Assembly: GCA_965212005.1 (NCBI GenBank)
Contig: OZ243038.1
Span: 1,240,001 to 1,304,000 of the forward strand
DNA: 64,000 bases
Reading direction: 5' to 3'
Source: G965212005 sp965212005
GTDB lineage: Bacteria > Pseudomonadota > Gammaproteobacteria > Porifericomitales > Porifericomitaceae
Below are positions 42,063-51,671 of this stretch, piece by piece. Position 1 is the first letter of the stretch. Every line of letters starts with the position of its first letter. The notes beneath the pieces were generated by a model. The model ran no database searches. It was given only the letters and a program-made list of their open reading frames with translations, and was not told the origin of the DNA. Position numbers and translations under genes: made by a program.

Positions 42063-43565
42063 TGCTGCCCGCGGCTCTCCCAGCAGGTCGGACAACTTAT
42101 GATCGAGCAACAGGTGCAGGCTGAAACGCACGCCGAAGCCGGTGGTGTCCGTAGGGATATGGGCCAGGCCGCCGCGGTGATGGCTGCTGGACAGGTCCAG
42201 GTGGAGCCAAGGGACGTCACGCTCGATGAAGCGCTTAAGAAAACAAGCTGCCAGAATATGATCACATTCTCCCTCCTGGGAGCATTGCTTGACGTCGGCG
42301 ATCCTGCTTTGCAGCCGCTGCTCATAGTCCGCGTCCAATGGAAACGGCCAGACCCGTTCACCGCTCCGGCGCCCCACTTCAACCAGGCGCGGCAAACAGG
42401 ACTCCCGGTTGCTGAAGACCCCGCTGTAGGCACTGCCCAGGGCGCCGACACAGGCGCCGGTCAGGGTCGCATAGTCGATCAGCAGGCTCACGCCGCGGGT
42501 CCGGCTGGCCAGGGTCAAGGTATCCGCCAGCAGCATGCGGCCTTCGGCATCGGTATGCACTACCTCAATGGTGTCACCGTTGAGCGCTCTGACAACGTCA
42601 TTGGGACAGTACGCTTCCGGGCCGATCAGGTTGGTCGCCAGCGCCAGCCAGCAGTCCACCGGTTGCCGGTAGTTCAAACGGCTTAAGGCAAGCAAGGTTC
42701 CCAGGGCCACGGAACTACCCTGCATGTCCTCGTGCATCCCATACATATAGCGGGCAGGTTTCAGATTCACCCCGCCGGTGTCATAGCAGACTCCCTTGCC
42801 GACCAGCGCGATGCGTCCGGCCCCGCGGCGCGGACGCTGCGGGGAGTACTGAAGGTGTACGATGCCGCCCGGACCCGGCCCTCCTTGCGTCACCGCCAGA
42901 AAGGCCCCCGCGCCGCGCCGGCGCAGTTCGCGCCGGCTCAGAAAATTCAGCTGCCAGCCGTAATCGCGGGCCAGTTGCCGCACGCGGCGCAAGTATTCTC
43001 CGGGAGTGAGCTGATTGGGCGGCAGGATGCTAAGTCCGCGGGCCAAAGCGTTACCCTGGGCTTCGGCAAAGCTGCGTTGGAAACGATCCTTTGCGGTAAT
43101 CCCGTACAGCTGCAGGCTGCGCCACGGGGGTGGCGGTGCCGGCTCGCGCTTGAATTGAGGCAGATCGGCGGCAGCGGCCAGCGCCGCGGCGATCAGCGCC
43201 TCCGCCTGGAGCAGGCCGGCGCTGCGTTGATAGCCGGCCAGCAACAAGGCGAGCGTGCCCGGCCGGCGCTCCACCTGCGCGGCGATCAGTTTGCGCGCCA
43301 GGCCCAGCCGCTGAAATTGTCCCAGTTCCGGAGGAATAAAACACAGGGCCACACGGGTGCCCCGGGCATTGGGCAAATCCGTCACCAGCAGGCGCTGCGG
43401 ATCGGAATTGGCCTGTTCCCGATAGCGGCGGGCCAGCAAAGTGCCGTAGGGAATACCATTCTCCCAGCCTGACGAGGCGGCAGGCAAAACCAACACCACG
43501 CAGGAAAACCGATCCAGTGTGGACTCGGGGGGTAATTGGTTGCTTTGCTTAAGTTCGAAGTCCAT
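42060..43565 (-). CDS. pepA: Leucyl aminopeptidase family protein (M17)
   Basis: A 501-residue cytosolic M17 peptidase with VGKGVCYDTGGVNLKPARYM (metal-binding Lys/Asp) and VVHTDAEGRMLLADTLTLAS (signature NTDAEGR, with His for Asn). Metal sites for two zinc or manganese ions are present as in the family. It removes N-terminal residues from peptides. I chose ATG 43565 (MDFELKQSNQLPPES); the frame extends 31 codons upstream without family sequence. The TAA stop is made from the terminal bases of the tandem array. The sequence is somewhat divergent from E. coli PepA, so an M17 paralogue is possible. Confidence 0.87.
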   Translation of the reverse strand: MDFELKQSNQLPPESTLDRFSCVVLVLPAASSGWENGIPYGTLLARRYREQANSDPQRLLVTDLPNARGTRVALCFIPPELGQFQRLGLARKLIAAQVERRPGTLALLLAGYQRSAGLLQAEALIAAALAAAADLPQFKREPAPPPPWRSLQLYGITAKDRFQRSFAEAQGNALARGLSILPPNQLTPGEYLRRVRQLARDYGWQLNFLSRRELRRRGAGAFLAVTQGGPGPGGIVHLQYSPQRPRRGAGRIALVGKGVCYDTGGVNLKPARYMYGMHEDMQGSSVALGTLLALSRLNYRQPVDCWLALATNLIGPEAYCPNDVVRALNGDTIEVVHTDAEGRMLLADTLTLASRTRGVSLLIDYATLTGACVGALGSAYSGVFSNRESCLPRLVEVGRRSGERVWPFPLDADYEQRLQSRIADVKQCSQEGECDHILAACFLKRFIERDVPWLHLDLSSSHHRGGLAHIPTDTTGFGVRFSLHLLLDHKLSDLLGEPRAA

Positions 43566-43888
43566 AATTCCGGTGCTGGCGCCCCGCTGTAACGATGCGC
43601 CGGAAGACAAGGTCCGCAAGCGCCTCCAGGCAGTACCGGGGTGGCTGGTCGGGAGCATACAGAAAGATCCGCTCCACTAAAAGCACAGCGGCAGCCAGGG
43701 TGATTGAGAATATATACTAAACTGAAGATAACAAGACCTGTAGGGGCACAACGCAAGCACACTTTACACCGGCGCGCCAGTCAGTATTAAACGGCGGCGA
43801 GTCGTTACCGCCCAAATAGAGAATGGTCTGATGCGCGTTTTGTTTGGTGATCTGCAGGAGTGAAAGCCATGAAGTCAGGAGAGGGGCC

Positions 43889-46546
43889 ATGAACCCGGAG
43901 CAAGACGGCGACCCGCAAGAAACCGCCGAATGGATCGAGGCACTGGAAGCGGTCATCGCCCGCGAGGGAACGAAGCGGGCCCATTTCCTGCTGGAGAAAT
44001 TGATCTCTCAAGCGCGACGGGCCGGCGCCTACCTGCCGTATTCAGCCAACACTGCCTACCTCAATACCATCCCCCTGGTCAAGGAGGAGAAAAGCCCCGG
44101 AGACGCGGCCATTGAGTGGCGGCTGCGCTCGCTGACGCGCTGGAATGCGCTGGCCATGGTAGTCAAAGCCAATCAGAAAAGTGCGGAGTTAGGGGGGCAC
44201 ATCGCCAGTTTCGCTTCTTCCGCGACCCTCTATGACGTGGGCTTTAACCACTTCTTCCGCTCCGCCAGGGACGGACAAGGAGCCGATTTACTGTTCATAC
44301 AAGGGCACTCGGCACCGGGCATCTATGCCCGGGCCTTTTTGGAAGGACAACTGGATCAGCAGGACCTGGGGCGCTTTCGCCAGGAAGTGGACCACGACGG
44401 CCTGTCCTCCTACCCCCACCCGCGCCTGATGCCGGATTTCTGGCATTTCCCCACGGTCTCGATGGGCTTGGGCCCGCTCATGGCAATCTACCAGGCGCAC
44501 TTCATGCGTTACCTGGAGAACCGCGAACTGGTCCCGGCATCGGACCGCAAGATCTGGGCTTTCATGGGGGACGGCGAGATGGATGAGCCTGAATCAAGGG
44601 GCGCCATCGGCCTTGCCGGCAGAGAAAAACTGGACAACCTGATTTTTGTCATTAACTGCAACCTGCAGCGGCTGGACGGCCCGGTGCGCGGCAACGGCAA
44701 GATCATCCAGGAGCTGGAAGCCAACTTTCGCGGCGCCGGCTGGAACGTGATCAAACTGGTCTGGGGCTCTTACTGGGATCCGCTGCTGGCCCGCGACCGG
44801 CAGGGACTGTTGCAACGGCGCATGGAAGAGGTGGTTGACGGCGAGTACCAGGCCTACAAGGCCCGGGACGGCGCCTACGTGCGCGAGCACTTCTTCGGCA
44901 AAGATCCGGAACTTGCCGCCATGGTTTCGAGCATGACCGATGAAGACATTTGGCGGCTGAATCGCGGCGGCCATGATCCCCATAAGGTGTACGCCGCCTA
45001 TGCGACCGCCATGCAGCACCGTGGACAACCGACGCTCATTCTGGCCAAGACGGTCAAGGGCTACGGCATGGGGGAAGCCGGGGAAGGGCAAAACATCACA
45101 CACCAGCAAAAGAAGATTGGGCAGGACGCGCTGCGCAAGTTCCGGGATCGTTTCCATATCCCGATCTCAGACGATCAACTCGCGGACACCCCCTTCTACC
45201 GGCCAGCGGAAGACAGCGAAGAGATCCGCTACCTGCACGAGTGCCGCAAGCGGCTGGGCGGCAGCCTGTTCGGTGCCTGGCCGCAGGGTCCCGCACTGAA
45301 GCTGCCTGAAGCCGGGATCCACAGTAAATTGCTGGAAGGCAGCGGCCCGCGCAGTATTTCCACGACCATGGCCGCAGTGCGCATGATCAACAGCCTGGTC
45401 AAGGACCGCGAAATTGGGAAACACATTGTGCCCATCGTCCCCGACGAAGCCCGCACCTTCGGCATGGAAGGCATGTTTCGCCAATTGGGCATCTATTCCT
45501 CGGTCGGGCAACTCTACGAGCCGGTAGACCACGAACAGGTCATGTACTACCGGGAAGATAAAAAGGGGCAAATACTGGAAGAAGGGATCAGCGAGGCCGG
45601 AGCTTTTTCCTCTTGGATCGCCGCCGGCACCGCCTACAAGGTCTATGGGATCTACATGATTCCTTTCTATATCTTCTACTCCATGTTCGGCTTCCAGCGC
45701 ATCGGGGACCTGGCCTGGGCGGCGGGCGATCTGCAGGCGCGCGGCTTCTTGTTGGGCGGTACCGCCGGACGCACCACGCTGGCCGGCGAAGGCTTGCAGC
45801 ACCAGGACGGACACAGCCACATTCTGGCATCCACCATCCCCTGTTGCGTTTCCTACGATCCGACTTACGCGTACGAATTGGCGGTGATCATTCAGGACGG
45901 GTTGCGGCGCATGTATGCCGAGGGCGAGAACGTCTTCTACTACGTCACGGTAATGAATGAGAACTACCAGCACCCGGCTTTGCCAGCCGGCGCGGAGGAA
46001 GGGATTCGGCGCGGCCTGTACCGCATTCGGCCGGCACAGGGTGAACACGAACTGCGCGTGCGCCTGCTCGGTTCGGGAGCGATCCTGCGTGAAGTGCAGG
46101 CGGCCGCTGAACGGCTGGAACAGGAGTTTTCGGTATCCGCCGAGGTATGGAGCGCCACCAGCTGCAACGAGCTGTGCCGCGAAGGAATGCGCGTGCGACG
46201 CTGGAACATGCTGCATCCCCAGGAAGCGCCGCGTCAATGCTGGCTGGAGCAAATGCTGCAAGAGGAAGACACACCGATCGTGGCCACCACCGATTACATG
46301 CGCACCTATGCCGAGCAGCTGCGTCCTTTCATTCACGCTCCCTACAGCACTTTGGGCACCGACGGCTTTGGACGCAGCGACACCCGCGCCAAACTGCGCG
46401 ATTTTTTTGAAGTGGACAGCCGCTACGTGACCATCGCCGCACTGCACGCACTGTCCCGGGCGGGACGGTTTCCATCAGAAAAAGTGGCCGAGGCGATCCG
46501 GAAATTCGGCATTGATCCGGAAAAGTCGGATCCGGCGCTGGTCTGA
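43889..46546 (+). CDS. aceE: Pyruvate dehydrogenase E1 component (homodimeric type)
   Basis: An 885-residue E1p. ATG 43889 follows AGGAGAGGGGCC. Thiamine-diphosphate and magnesium site: GDGEMDEPESRGAIGLAGRE then NCNLQRLDGPVRGNGKIIQE. Other landmarks are HIASFASSATLYDVGFNHFF near the start and GRTTLAGEGLQHQDGHSHIL. It decarboxylates pyruvate and reductively acetylates the E2 lipoyl groups, the entry to the TCA cycle. It is followed by aceF (15-bp gap) and lpd on the same strand, a standard pdh operon. Confidence 0.98.
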   Translation: MNPEQDGDPQETAEWIEALEAVIAREGTKRAHFLLEKLISQARRAGAYLPYSANTAYLNTIPLVKEEKSPGDAAIEWRLRSLTRWNALAMVVKANQKSAELGGHIASFASSATLYDVGFNHFFRSARDGQGADLLFIQGHSAPGIYARAFLEGQLDQQDLGRFRQEVDHDGLSSYPHPRLMPDFWHFPTVSMGLGPLMAIYQAHFMRYLENRELVPASDRKIWAFMGDGEMDEPESRGAIGLAGREKLDNLIFVINCNLQRLDGPVRGNGKIIQELEANFRGAGWNVIKLVWGSYWDPLLARDRQGLLQRRMEEVVDGEYQAYKARDGAYVREHFFGKDPELAAMVSSMTDEDIWRLNRGGHDPHKVYAAYATAMQHRGQPTLILAKTVKGYGMGEAGEGQNITHQQKKIGQDALRKFRDRFHIPISDDQLADTPFYRPAEDSEEIRYLHECRKRLGGSLFGAWPQGPALKLPEAGIHSKLLEGSGPRSISTTMAAVRMINSLVKDREIGKHIVPIVPDEARTFGMEGMFRQLGIYSSVGQLYEPVDHEQVMYYREDKKGQILEEGISEAGAFSSWIAAGTAYKVYGIYMIPFYIFYSMFGFQRIGDLAWAAGDLQARGFLLGGTAGRTTLAGEGLQHQDGHSHILASTIPCCVSYDPTYAYELAVIIQDGLRRMYAEGENVFYYVTVMNENYQHPALPAGAEEGIRRGLYRIRPAQGEHELRVRLLGSGAILREVQAAAERLEQEFSVSAEVWSATSCNELCREGMRVRRWNMLHPQEAPRQCWLEQMLQEEDTPIVATTDYMRTYAEQLRPFIHAPYSTLGTDGFGRSDTRAKLRDFFEVDSRYVTIAALHALSRAGRFPSEKVAEAIRKFGIDPEKSDPALV

Positions 46547-46561
46547 CTCGGCAAGAGCAAG

Positions 46562-48229
46562 GTGGTGAGCGCCTCCCACAAGATACCGGTACCCAACATC
46601 GGCGACTTCTCGCAAGTGGAGGTCATCGAGGTGCTGGTCGCGCCCGGGGATAAGGTGCAGGCCGAGCAGGCTTTGATCACGCTGGAGAGCGACAAGGCAA
46701 CGATGGAGATCCCGTCTCCCATGGCCGGCGTGGTGGAGGAACTGTATCTGAAGACCGGTGCCCAGGTCGGCGAGGGTGATCCAATTCTGAGTCTGCGGGC
46801 CGAAGCAGACTCTGCCCCGCCGGCCTCCGCCGAAACCGCCAGCGCACCCCTGGAAGCCCAACCGCCCGCACCGCCTGAACCGGCCGCGATGCGCGAGGTC
46901 CGGGTACCCGATATCGGCGACTTCCAACAGGTGGAAGTCATCGAAGTGCTGGTCGCGCCCGGGGACCGGGTGGAGACCGAGCAATCCCTGATCACGCTGG
47001 AGAGCGATAAGGCAACGATGGAGATCCCGTCCCCCGAGGCGGGCATCGTGCATGAACTACACCTGCAAGCCGGCGCCCGGGTTGCCGCAGGCGACCCGAT
47101 CCTCAGCTTGCAAAGCGAGGCGCAACCAGCGACCGCTTCGGCAGCGGCAACCCCGGCGGCACCACCGACACCGTCCGCGCCACCACCGCCCGCGGCGGCA
47201 CCACCGACACCGTCCGCGCCGCCACCGTCCGCGGCGGCAAACGCCGCCGACAAGCCGGCGCAGCGCCCGCCTCCTCAATTGCCCGCCGGCGCGCAACAGG
47301 TGGGCATCAGCCGCTCGGAAAAGGCACACGCCAGCCCCTCGGTGCGCCGCTTTGCACGCGAACTCGGCGTGGATCTCGGGCTGGTGCGGGGGAGCGGTCC
47401 GAAGGAACGCATTCTCAAGCAGGACATCAAGTCTTTCACCAAGGCCGTCATGTCCAGCGACCGGGTATTTGGCAACACCGGCGGTTTTGCGCTGCCGGAA
47501 AGTCCGCCGATAGATTTTTCCAAGTTTGGCGAGATTGAAACCCGTCCCCTGAGCCGGTTGAAACGCATTGCCGGACAACACCTGCAGCGCAGCTGGATCA
47601 CCATCCCCCACGTAACCCAGTTCGAGGAAGCCGACGTTACCGAGATGGAAAAATTCCGCCAATCCAACAAGGAAGAAGCTCAAAAACGCGGTATCCGGCT
47701 GACCCCGCTCAGCTTCCTGCTAAAGGCGGTGGTCGTGGCCCTGCACAAGTACCCTGAATTCAACTCTTCTCTAAGCCCCAATCGCGAGGAGATCATCATC
47801 AAGAAGTACTATCACATCGGCATTGCAGTGAACACCAAAGAAGGACTGGTAGTCCCGGTCATACAGGACGTGAACCGCAAAGGCCTGTTTGATCTGGCCG
47901 CAGAGTTGCAGGACCTGGGAGAGCGGGCGCGAGCGCGGCGGCTACGCAAGGAAGAGATGCAGGGCGGCTGCTTTACCGTTTCCAGCCTGGGCAGCATCGG
48001 CGGCCTGGGATTCACTCCCATCATCAATACCCCCGAGGTCGCCATTCTTGGAGTGGCGCGCTCCACAAAGAAGCCGGTTTACTCGGAACAGGAAGGCAAT
48101 TTCAAGCCGCGCCTGATGCTGCCTTTCAGCCTGTCTTACGACCACCGGGTGATCGACGGGGTCGCCGCAGGGCAATTCGCCAATTATCTGCGCGGATTGC
48201 TCGGCGATATACGCAGCATCCTGTTGTAA
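46562..48229 (+). CDS. aceF: Dihydrolipoamide acetyltransferase E2 with two lipoyl domains
   Basis: A 555-residue E2p starting at GTG 46562 (a second GTG is directly next to it). Two lipoyl domains have the modified Lys in LESDKATMEIPSP. An Ala/Pro-rich linker (APPTPSAPPPPAAAPPTPSA) is built from a short DNA repeat. The peripheral-subunit-binding domain is HASPSVRRFARELGVDLGLV, and the catalytic domain ends SYDHRVIDGVAAGQFANYL (His and Asp of the active site). It transfers acetyl groups to CoA and forms the complex core. The lipoyl domains are nearly identical to each other and to that of the next gene, including at DNA level. Confidence 0.98.
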   Translation: MVSASHKIPVPNIGDFSQVEVIEVLVAPGDKVQAEQALITLESDKATMEIPSPMAGVVEELYLKTGAQVGEGDPILSLRAEADSAPPASAETASAPLEAQPPAPPEPAAMREVRVPDIGDFQQVEVIEVLVAPGDRVETEQSLITLESDKATMEIPSPEAGIVHELHLQAGARVAAGDPILSLQSEAQPATASAAATPAAPPTPSAPPPPAAAPPTPSAPPPSAAANAADKPAQRPPPQLPAGAQQVGISRSEKAHASPSVRRFARELGVDLGLVRGSGPKERILKQDIKSFTKAVMSSDRVFGNTGGFALPESPPIDFSKFGEIETRPLSRLKRIAGQHLQRSWITIPHVTQFEEADVTEMEKFRQSNKEEAQKRGIRLTPLSFLLKAVVVALHKYPEFNSSLSPNREEIIIKKYYHIGIAVNTKEGLVVPVIQDVNRKGLFDLAAELQDLGERARARRLRKEEMQGGCFTVSSLGSIGGLGFTPIINTPEVAILGVARSTKKPVYSEQEGNFKPRLMLPFSLSYDHRVIDGVAAGQFANYLRGLLGDIRSILL

Positions 48230-48232
48230 GCG

Positions 48233-49954
48233 GTGGGCAACAGCCGAAAAATTGAAGTCCCCGACATCGGGGATTTTCAAAGCGTGGAGGTCATCGAGGT
48301 GCTGGTCGCGCCAGGGGATCAAGTGCAGCCTGAGCAGGCTTTGATCACACTGGAGAGTGACAAGGCCAGCATGGATATTCCGGCCCCCTGCGCCGGCACC
48401 GTGCTGGAACTGCTGGTGCAGGCGGGCACGCGAGTCTCCCAGGGCAGTACCATCCTGATGCTGGAAAGCGCCGGGATTGAAGCTGACACGGCGCCTGCGC
48501 CAACCGGGGAAAGCGGCGCACAGATTAGCTCCGCTCCGGCAACAAACGACGATCCAACGCGTACCGAGGTAGTCGTGCTGGGAGCCGGGCCCGGCGGTTA
48601 CGCGGCGGCTTTCCGCGCTGCCGATTTAGGCAAACGCACCCTGCTGATCGAGCGCCACCCACGCCTGGGAGGCGTGTGCCTGAATGTAGGCTGCATCCCT
48701 TCCAAGGCACTGCTGCATATTGCCCGGGTATTGACCGAGGTCGAGGAATTGGAACAGGCCGGCGTCCATTTCCGCGAACGCGAGCTAAAGCCCAAGTCTA
48801 TGCGCGCCTGGACCCAGCAGATCATCAACCGGCTGACCAACGGCCTGAGTCACCTGGCCCGGCAGCGCAAAGTGCAGGTACTGCATGGCGAAGCGCACTT
48901 CACTTCCCCTCACACCCTGGAGGTACAGGGCGAAGACGGGACGCACAGCGTGTCTTTCGAGCATGCGATCATTGCCGCCGGATCACGCGTACAGACACTG
49001 CCCGGCCAACCGGAAGACGCGCGCATACTGGACTCTACCAACGCCCTGGAGCTGGCCAGCATACCCGGGCATCTGCTGGTCGTGGGAGGCGGTATCATCG
49101 GCCTGGAGATGGCCACCGTCTACCAGGCGCTGGGCACCAAGATCACCATCGTCGAAATGTTCGACCGGCTGCTGGGCGACTGCGACCCGGACATGGTCCG
49201 GCCATTGCAAAAACAGCTCGCACGGCGCTGTGAGCAAATCCACCTGGGCACCCGCGTTGCCGAGATCCGGGCCGACCAGCGGCTGGAGGTGTGTTTTGAC
49301 GGCGAGAATGCGCCGCCACCTGCGTCATTCGACGCGCTCCTGGTCGCAACCGGCAGACGTCCCAACGCGGACCGGATTGGCATTGAAGCAATCGGCCTGC
49401 AGCCGAATGAGGCGGGCTTCATTCCAGTCGACGATCAGCAGCGCACCGCGGTGCCGCACGTTTATGCCATCGGCGATATCGCCGGACAGCCCATGCTGGC
49501 ACATAAAGCGACCCACGAGGGCAAAATTGCCGCCGAGGTGATCGCTGGGCTAAAAAGCGGTTTCGATGACCGGGTGATTCCATCGGTGGCTTATACCGAC
49601 CCGGAACTCGCCTGGGTAGGCCTGACGGAAACGCAAGCGCGCCAACAAGGGATAAAATACGGTAAGGGCGTTTTCCCCTGGGCCGCCAGCGGACGCTCGC
49701 TGGCGCTGGGTCGGGACGAGGGGCTGACCAAGCTGCTGTTCGATCAGCAGAGCGGGCGCCTGCTGGGCATGGCGGCGGTAGGCCCCGGCGCCGGTGATTT
49801 GATCGCCGAGGGTGCCCTGGCCATTGAGATGGGCTGCGATGCCCAGGACATTGGCCTGACCATCCATCCCCACCCTACCCTGGCCGAAACCGTGGGCCTG
49901 GCGGCAGAAGCATTCGAGGGAACCATCACCGATCTCTACCTGCCGCGCTCCTGA
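48233..49954 (+). CDS. lpdA: Dihydrolipoamide dehydrogenase E3 with N-terminal lipoyl domain
   Basis: A 573-residue E3, GTG start 3 bp after the aceF stop. Unlike most E3 proteins it begins with a lipoyl domain (residues ~5-80, LESDKASMDIPAP). The flavin enzyme follows: FAD-binding VVLGAGPGGYAAAFRAADLG, redox disulfide GVCLNVGCIPSKALLH, NAD-binding VVGGGIIGLEMATVYQALG and the C-terminal HPHPTLAETVGLAAEAFEG base. It reoxidises E2 dihydrolipoamide with NAD+. Lipoyl-E3 fusions are known in several proteobacteria. The operon position assigns it to pyruvate dehydrogenase, though it may serve other complexes. Confidence 0.97.
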   Translation: MGNSRKIEVPDIGDFQSVEVIEVLVAPGDQVQPEQALITLESDKASMDIPAPCAGTVLELLVQAGTRVSQGSTILMLESAGIEADTAPAPTGESGAQISSAPATNDDPTRTEVVVLGAGPGGYAAAFRAADLGKRTLLIERHPRLGGVCLNVGCIPSKALLHIARVLTEVEELEQAGVHFRERELKPKSMRAWTQQIINRLTNGLSHLARQRKVQVLHGEAHFTSPHTLEVQGEDGTHSVSFEHAIIAAGSRVQTLPGQPEDARILDSTNALELASIPGHLLVVGGGIIGLEMATVYQALGTKITIVEMFDRLLGDCDPDMVRPLQKQLARRCEQIHLGTRVAEIRADQRLEVCFDGENAPPPASFDALLVATGRRPNADRIGIEAIGLQPNEAGFIPVDDQQRTAVPHVYAIGDIAGQPMLAHKATHEGKIAAEVIAGLKSGFDDRVIPSVAYTDPELAWVGLTETQARQQGIKYGKGVFPWAASGRSLALGRDEGLTKLLFDQQSGRLLGMAAVGPGAGDLIAEGALAIEMGCDAQDIGLTIHPHPTLAETVGLAAEAFEGTITDLYLPRS

Positions 49955-50018
49955 GCCGCAGCCACCCAATGTACCCGCGCCACTCACGCCGCCATGCCCG
50001 CAGACTGCAGTATCGCCC

Positions 50019-50783
50019 GTGGATCTGAATTATCGGGTGCAGGGCCTGGGCCAGCCCGTGGTCATCCTGCACGGCTTGTTCGGCTCCTGCGCAAACTGGA
50101 ACTCCGTGGCGCAATATCTTGCCCGGCACTACCAGGTGTATTGCCTGGACCTGCGCAACCATGGCAACTCCGATTGGGCGCCGGAAATGGGCTATGCACA
50201 GATGGCGGCAGACACGCTCGAGTTCCTCCATGCCCGCGGATTGCAGCAAGCCACGCTGGTGGGGCACAGCATGGGCGGCAAGGTGGCCATGCTGTTTGCC
50301 TTGTCGTACCCGCAGCATTGTCCGCGGCTGATCGTACTGGACATGGCCCCGGCGCGTTACCCGACGCGTTTTGACGGTATGATCCGAGCGATGCAGCAAG
50401 TGCCCCTGGAGTCGCTGCAAAAGCGGGAACAAGCGGACCAAGGGCTGCGCTCGCAGGTTCCGGCGCCCGAACTGCGGGCCTTCCTGTTGCAAAACCTGGT
50501 GCGCGGGCGGGAAAGCTGGCGCTGGCGCATCAATCTGCCGGTTCTGCTGGCTGCCTTGGAACAGATCCATGACTTTCCCGAGTTGCCGGAGGATGCCTCC
50601 TATCCTCAGCCGACGTTGTTTCTGCATGGGGCCGATTCGGACTACCTGCGCCCGGAGCACCACCCGCAGATCCAACGCTTATTTCCAGCGGCGCAGATCA
50701 CGGCACTGCCCAACGCCGGCCACTGGCTGCACGCGGAACGCCCGGTCGAGCTCTGCGCCCATCTGCTCGATTTCCTTGGCTAA
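50019..50783 (+). CDS. Alpha/beta-hydrolase, YbfF-like esterase
   Basis: A 254-residue alpha/beta-hydrolase starting at GTG 50019: oxyanion region VILHGLFGSCANWNSVAQYL, nucleophile elbow LVGHSMGGKVAMLFAL (Ser), LFLHGADSDYLRPEHHPQIQ, and catalytic His in LPNAGHWLHAERPVEL. Closest in pattern to YbfF-type acyl-CoA/ester hydrolases. The substrate is unknown. The last 148 bp of the gene, including the catalytic His and stop, are the first unit of a 231-bp tandem repeat; three additional copies of that gene end follow and have no start of their own. The gene itself is intact. Confidence 0.88.
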   Translation: MDLNYRVQGLGQPVVILHGLFGSCANWNSVAQYLARHYQVYCLDLRNHGNSDWAPEMGYAQMAADTLEFLHARGLQQATLVGHSMGGKVAMLFALSYPQHCPRLIVLDMAPARYPTRFDGMIRAMQQVPLESLQKREQADQGLRSQVPAPELRAFLLQNLVRGRESWRWRINLPVLLAALEQIHDFPELPEDASYPQPTLFLHGADSDYLRPEHHPQIQRLFPAAQITALPNAGHWLHAERPVELCAHLLDFLG

Positions 50784-51559
50784 AGCGTCTCCTGCCGGTC
50801 TCGTCCGGGGGCACGGGACTCCGCTCAAACTTTTCGTCGTCAGCGGCGGCCCGACAACCCGGCTGATTCGGACTACCTGCGCCCGGAGCACCACCCGCAG
50901 ATCCAACGCTTATTTCCAGCGGCGCAGATCACGGCACTGCCCAACGCCGGCCACTGGCTGCACGCGGAGCGCCCGGTCGAGCTCTGCGCCCATCTGCTCG
51001 ATTTCCTTGGCTAAAGCGTCTCCTGCCGGTCTCGTCCGGGGGCACGGGATTCCGCTCAAACGTTTCGTCGTCAGCGGCGGCCCGACAACCCGGCTGATTC
51101 GGACTACCTGCGCCCGGAGCACCACCCGCAGATCCAACGCTTATTTCCAGCGGCGCAGATCACGGCACTGCCCAACGCCGGCCACTGGCTGCACGCGGAA
51201 CGCCCGGTTGAGCTCTGCGCCCATCTGCTCGATTTCCTTGGCTAAAGCGTCTCCTGCCGGTCTCGTCCGGGGGCACGGGACTCCGCTCAAACGTTTCGTC
51301 GTCAGCGGCGGCCCGACAACCCGGCTGATTCGGACTACCTGCGCCCGGAGCACCATCCGCAAATCCAGCGCTTATTTCCAGCGGCGCAGATCACGGCACT
51401 GCCCAACGCCGGCCACTGGCTGCACGCGGAACGCCCGGTCGAGCTCTGCGCCCATCTGCTCGATTTCCTTGGCTAAAGCGTCTCCTGCCGGTCTCGTCCG
51501 GGGGCACGGGATTCCGCTCAAACGTTTCATCGTCAGCGGCGGCCCGACAACCCGGCTGA
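50636..51559. repeat. Four tandem copies of a 231-bp unit
   Basis: Units start at 50636, 50867, 51098 and 51329, each at TTCGGACTACCTGCGCCCGG. Each contains the hydrolase C-terminal 49 codons with stop plus about 83 bp of the following spacer (CGTCTCCTGCCGGTCTCGTC ... CCCGACAACCCGGCTGA). They differ by only a few bases, so the duplication is young. The array lies between the hydrolase gene and argG. Confidence 0.96.
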
Positions 51560-51671
51560 CTTGCCTGCCTGCCCGCAGTATGCCCAGTGCGTCTGCTCGG
51601 TCTTTGGGCGCGTGCCTCAATACCGTTTGGGCGTGTACAATAACGCGCCACGAGCGGCGCGGAGTTCAAGC

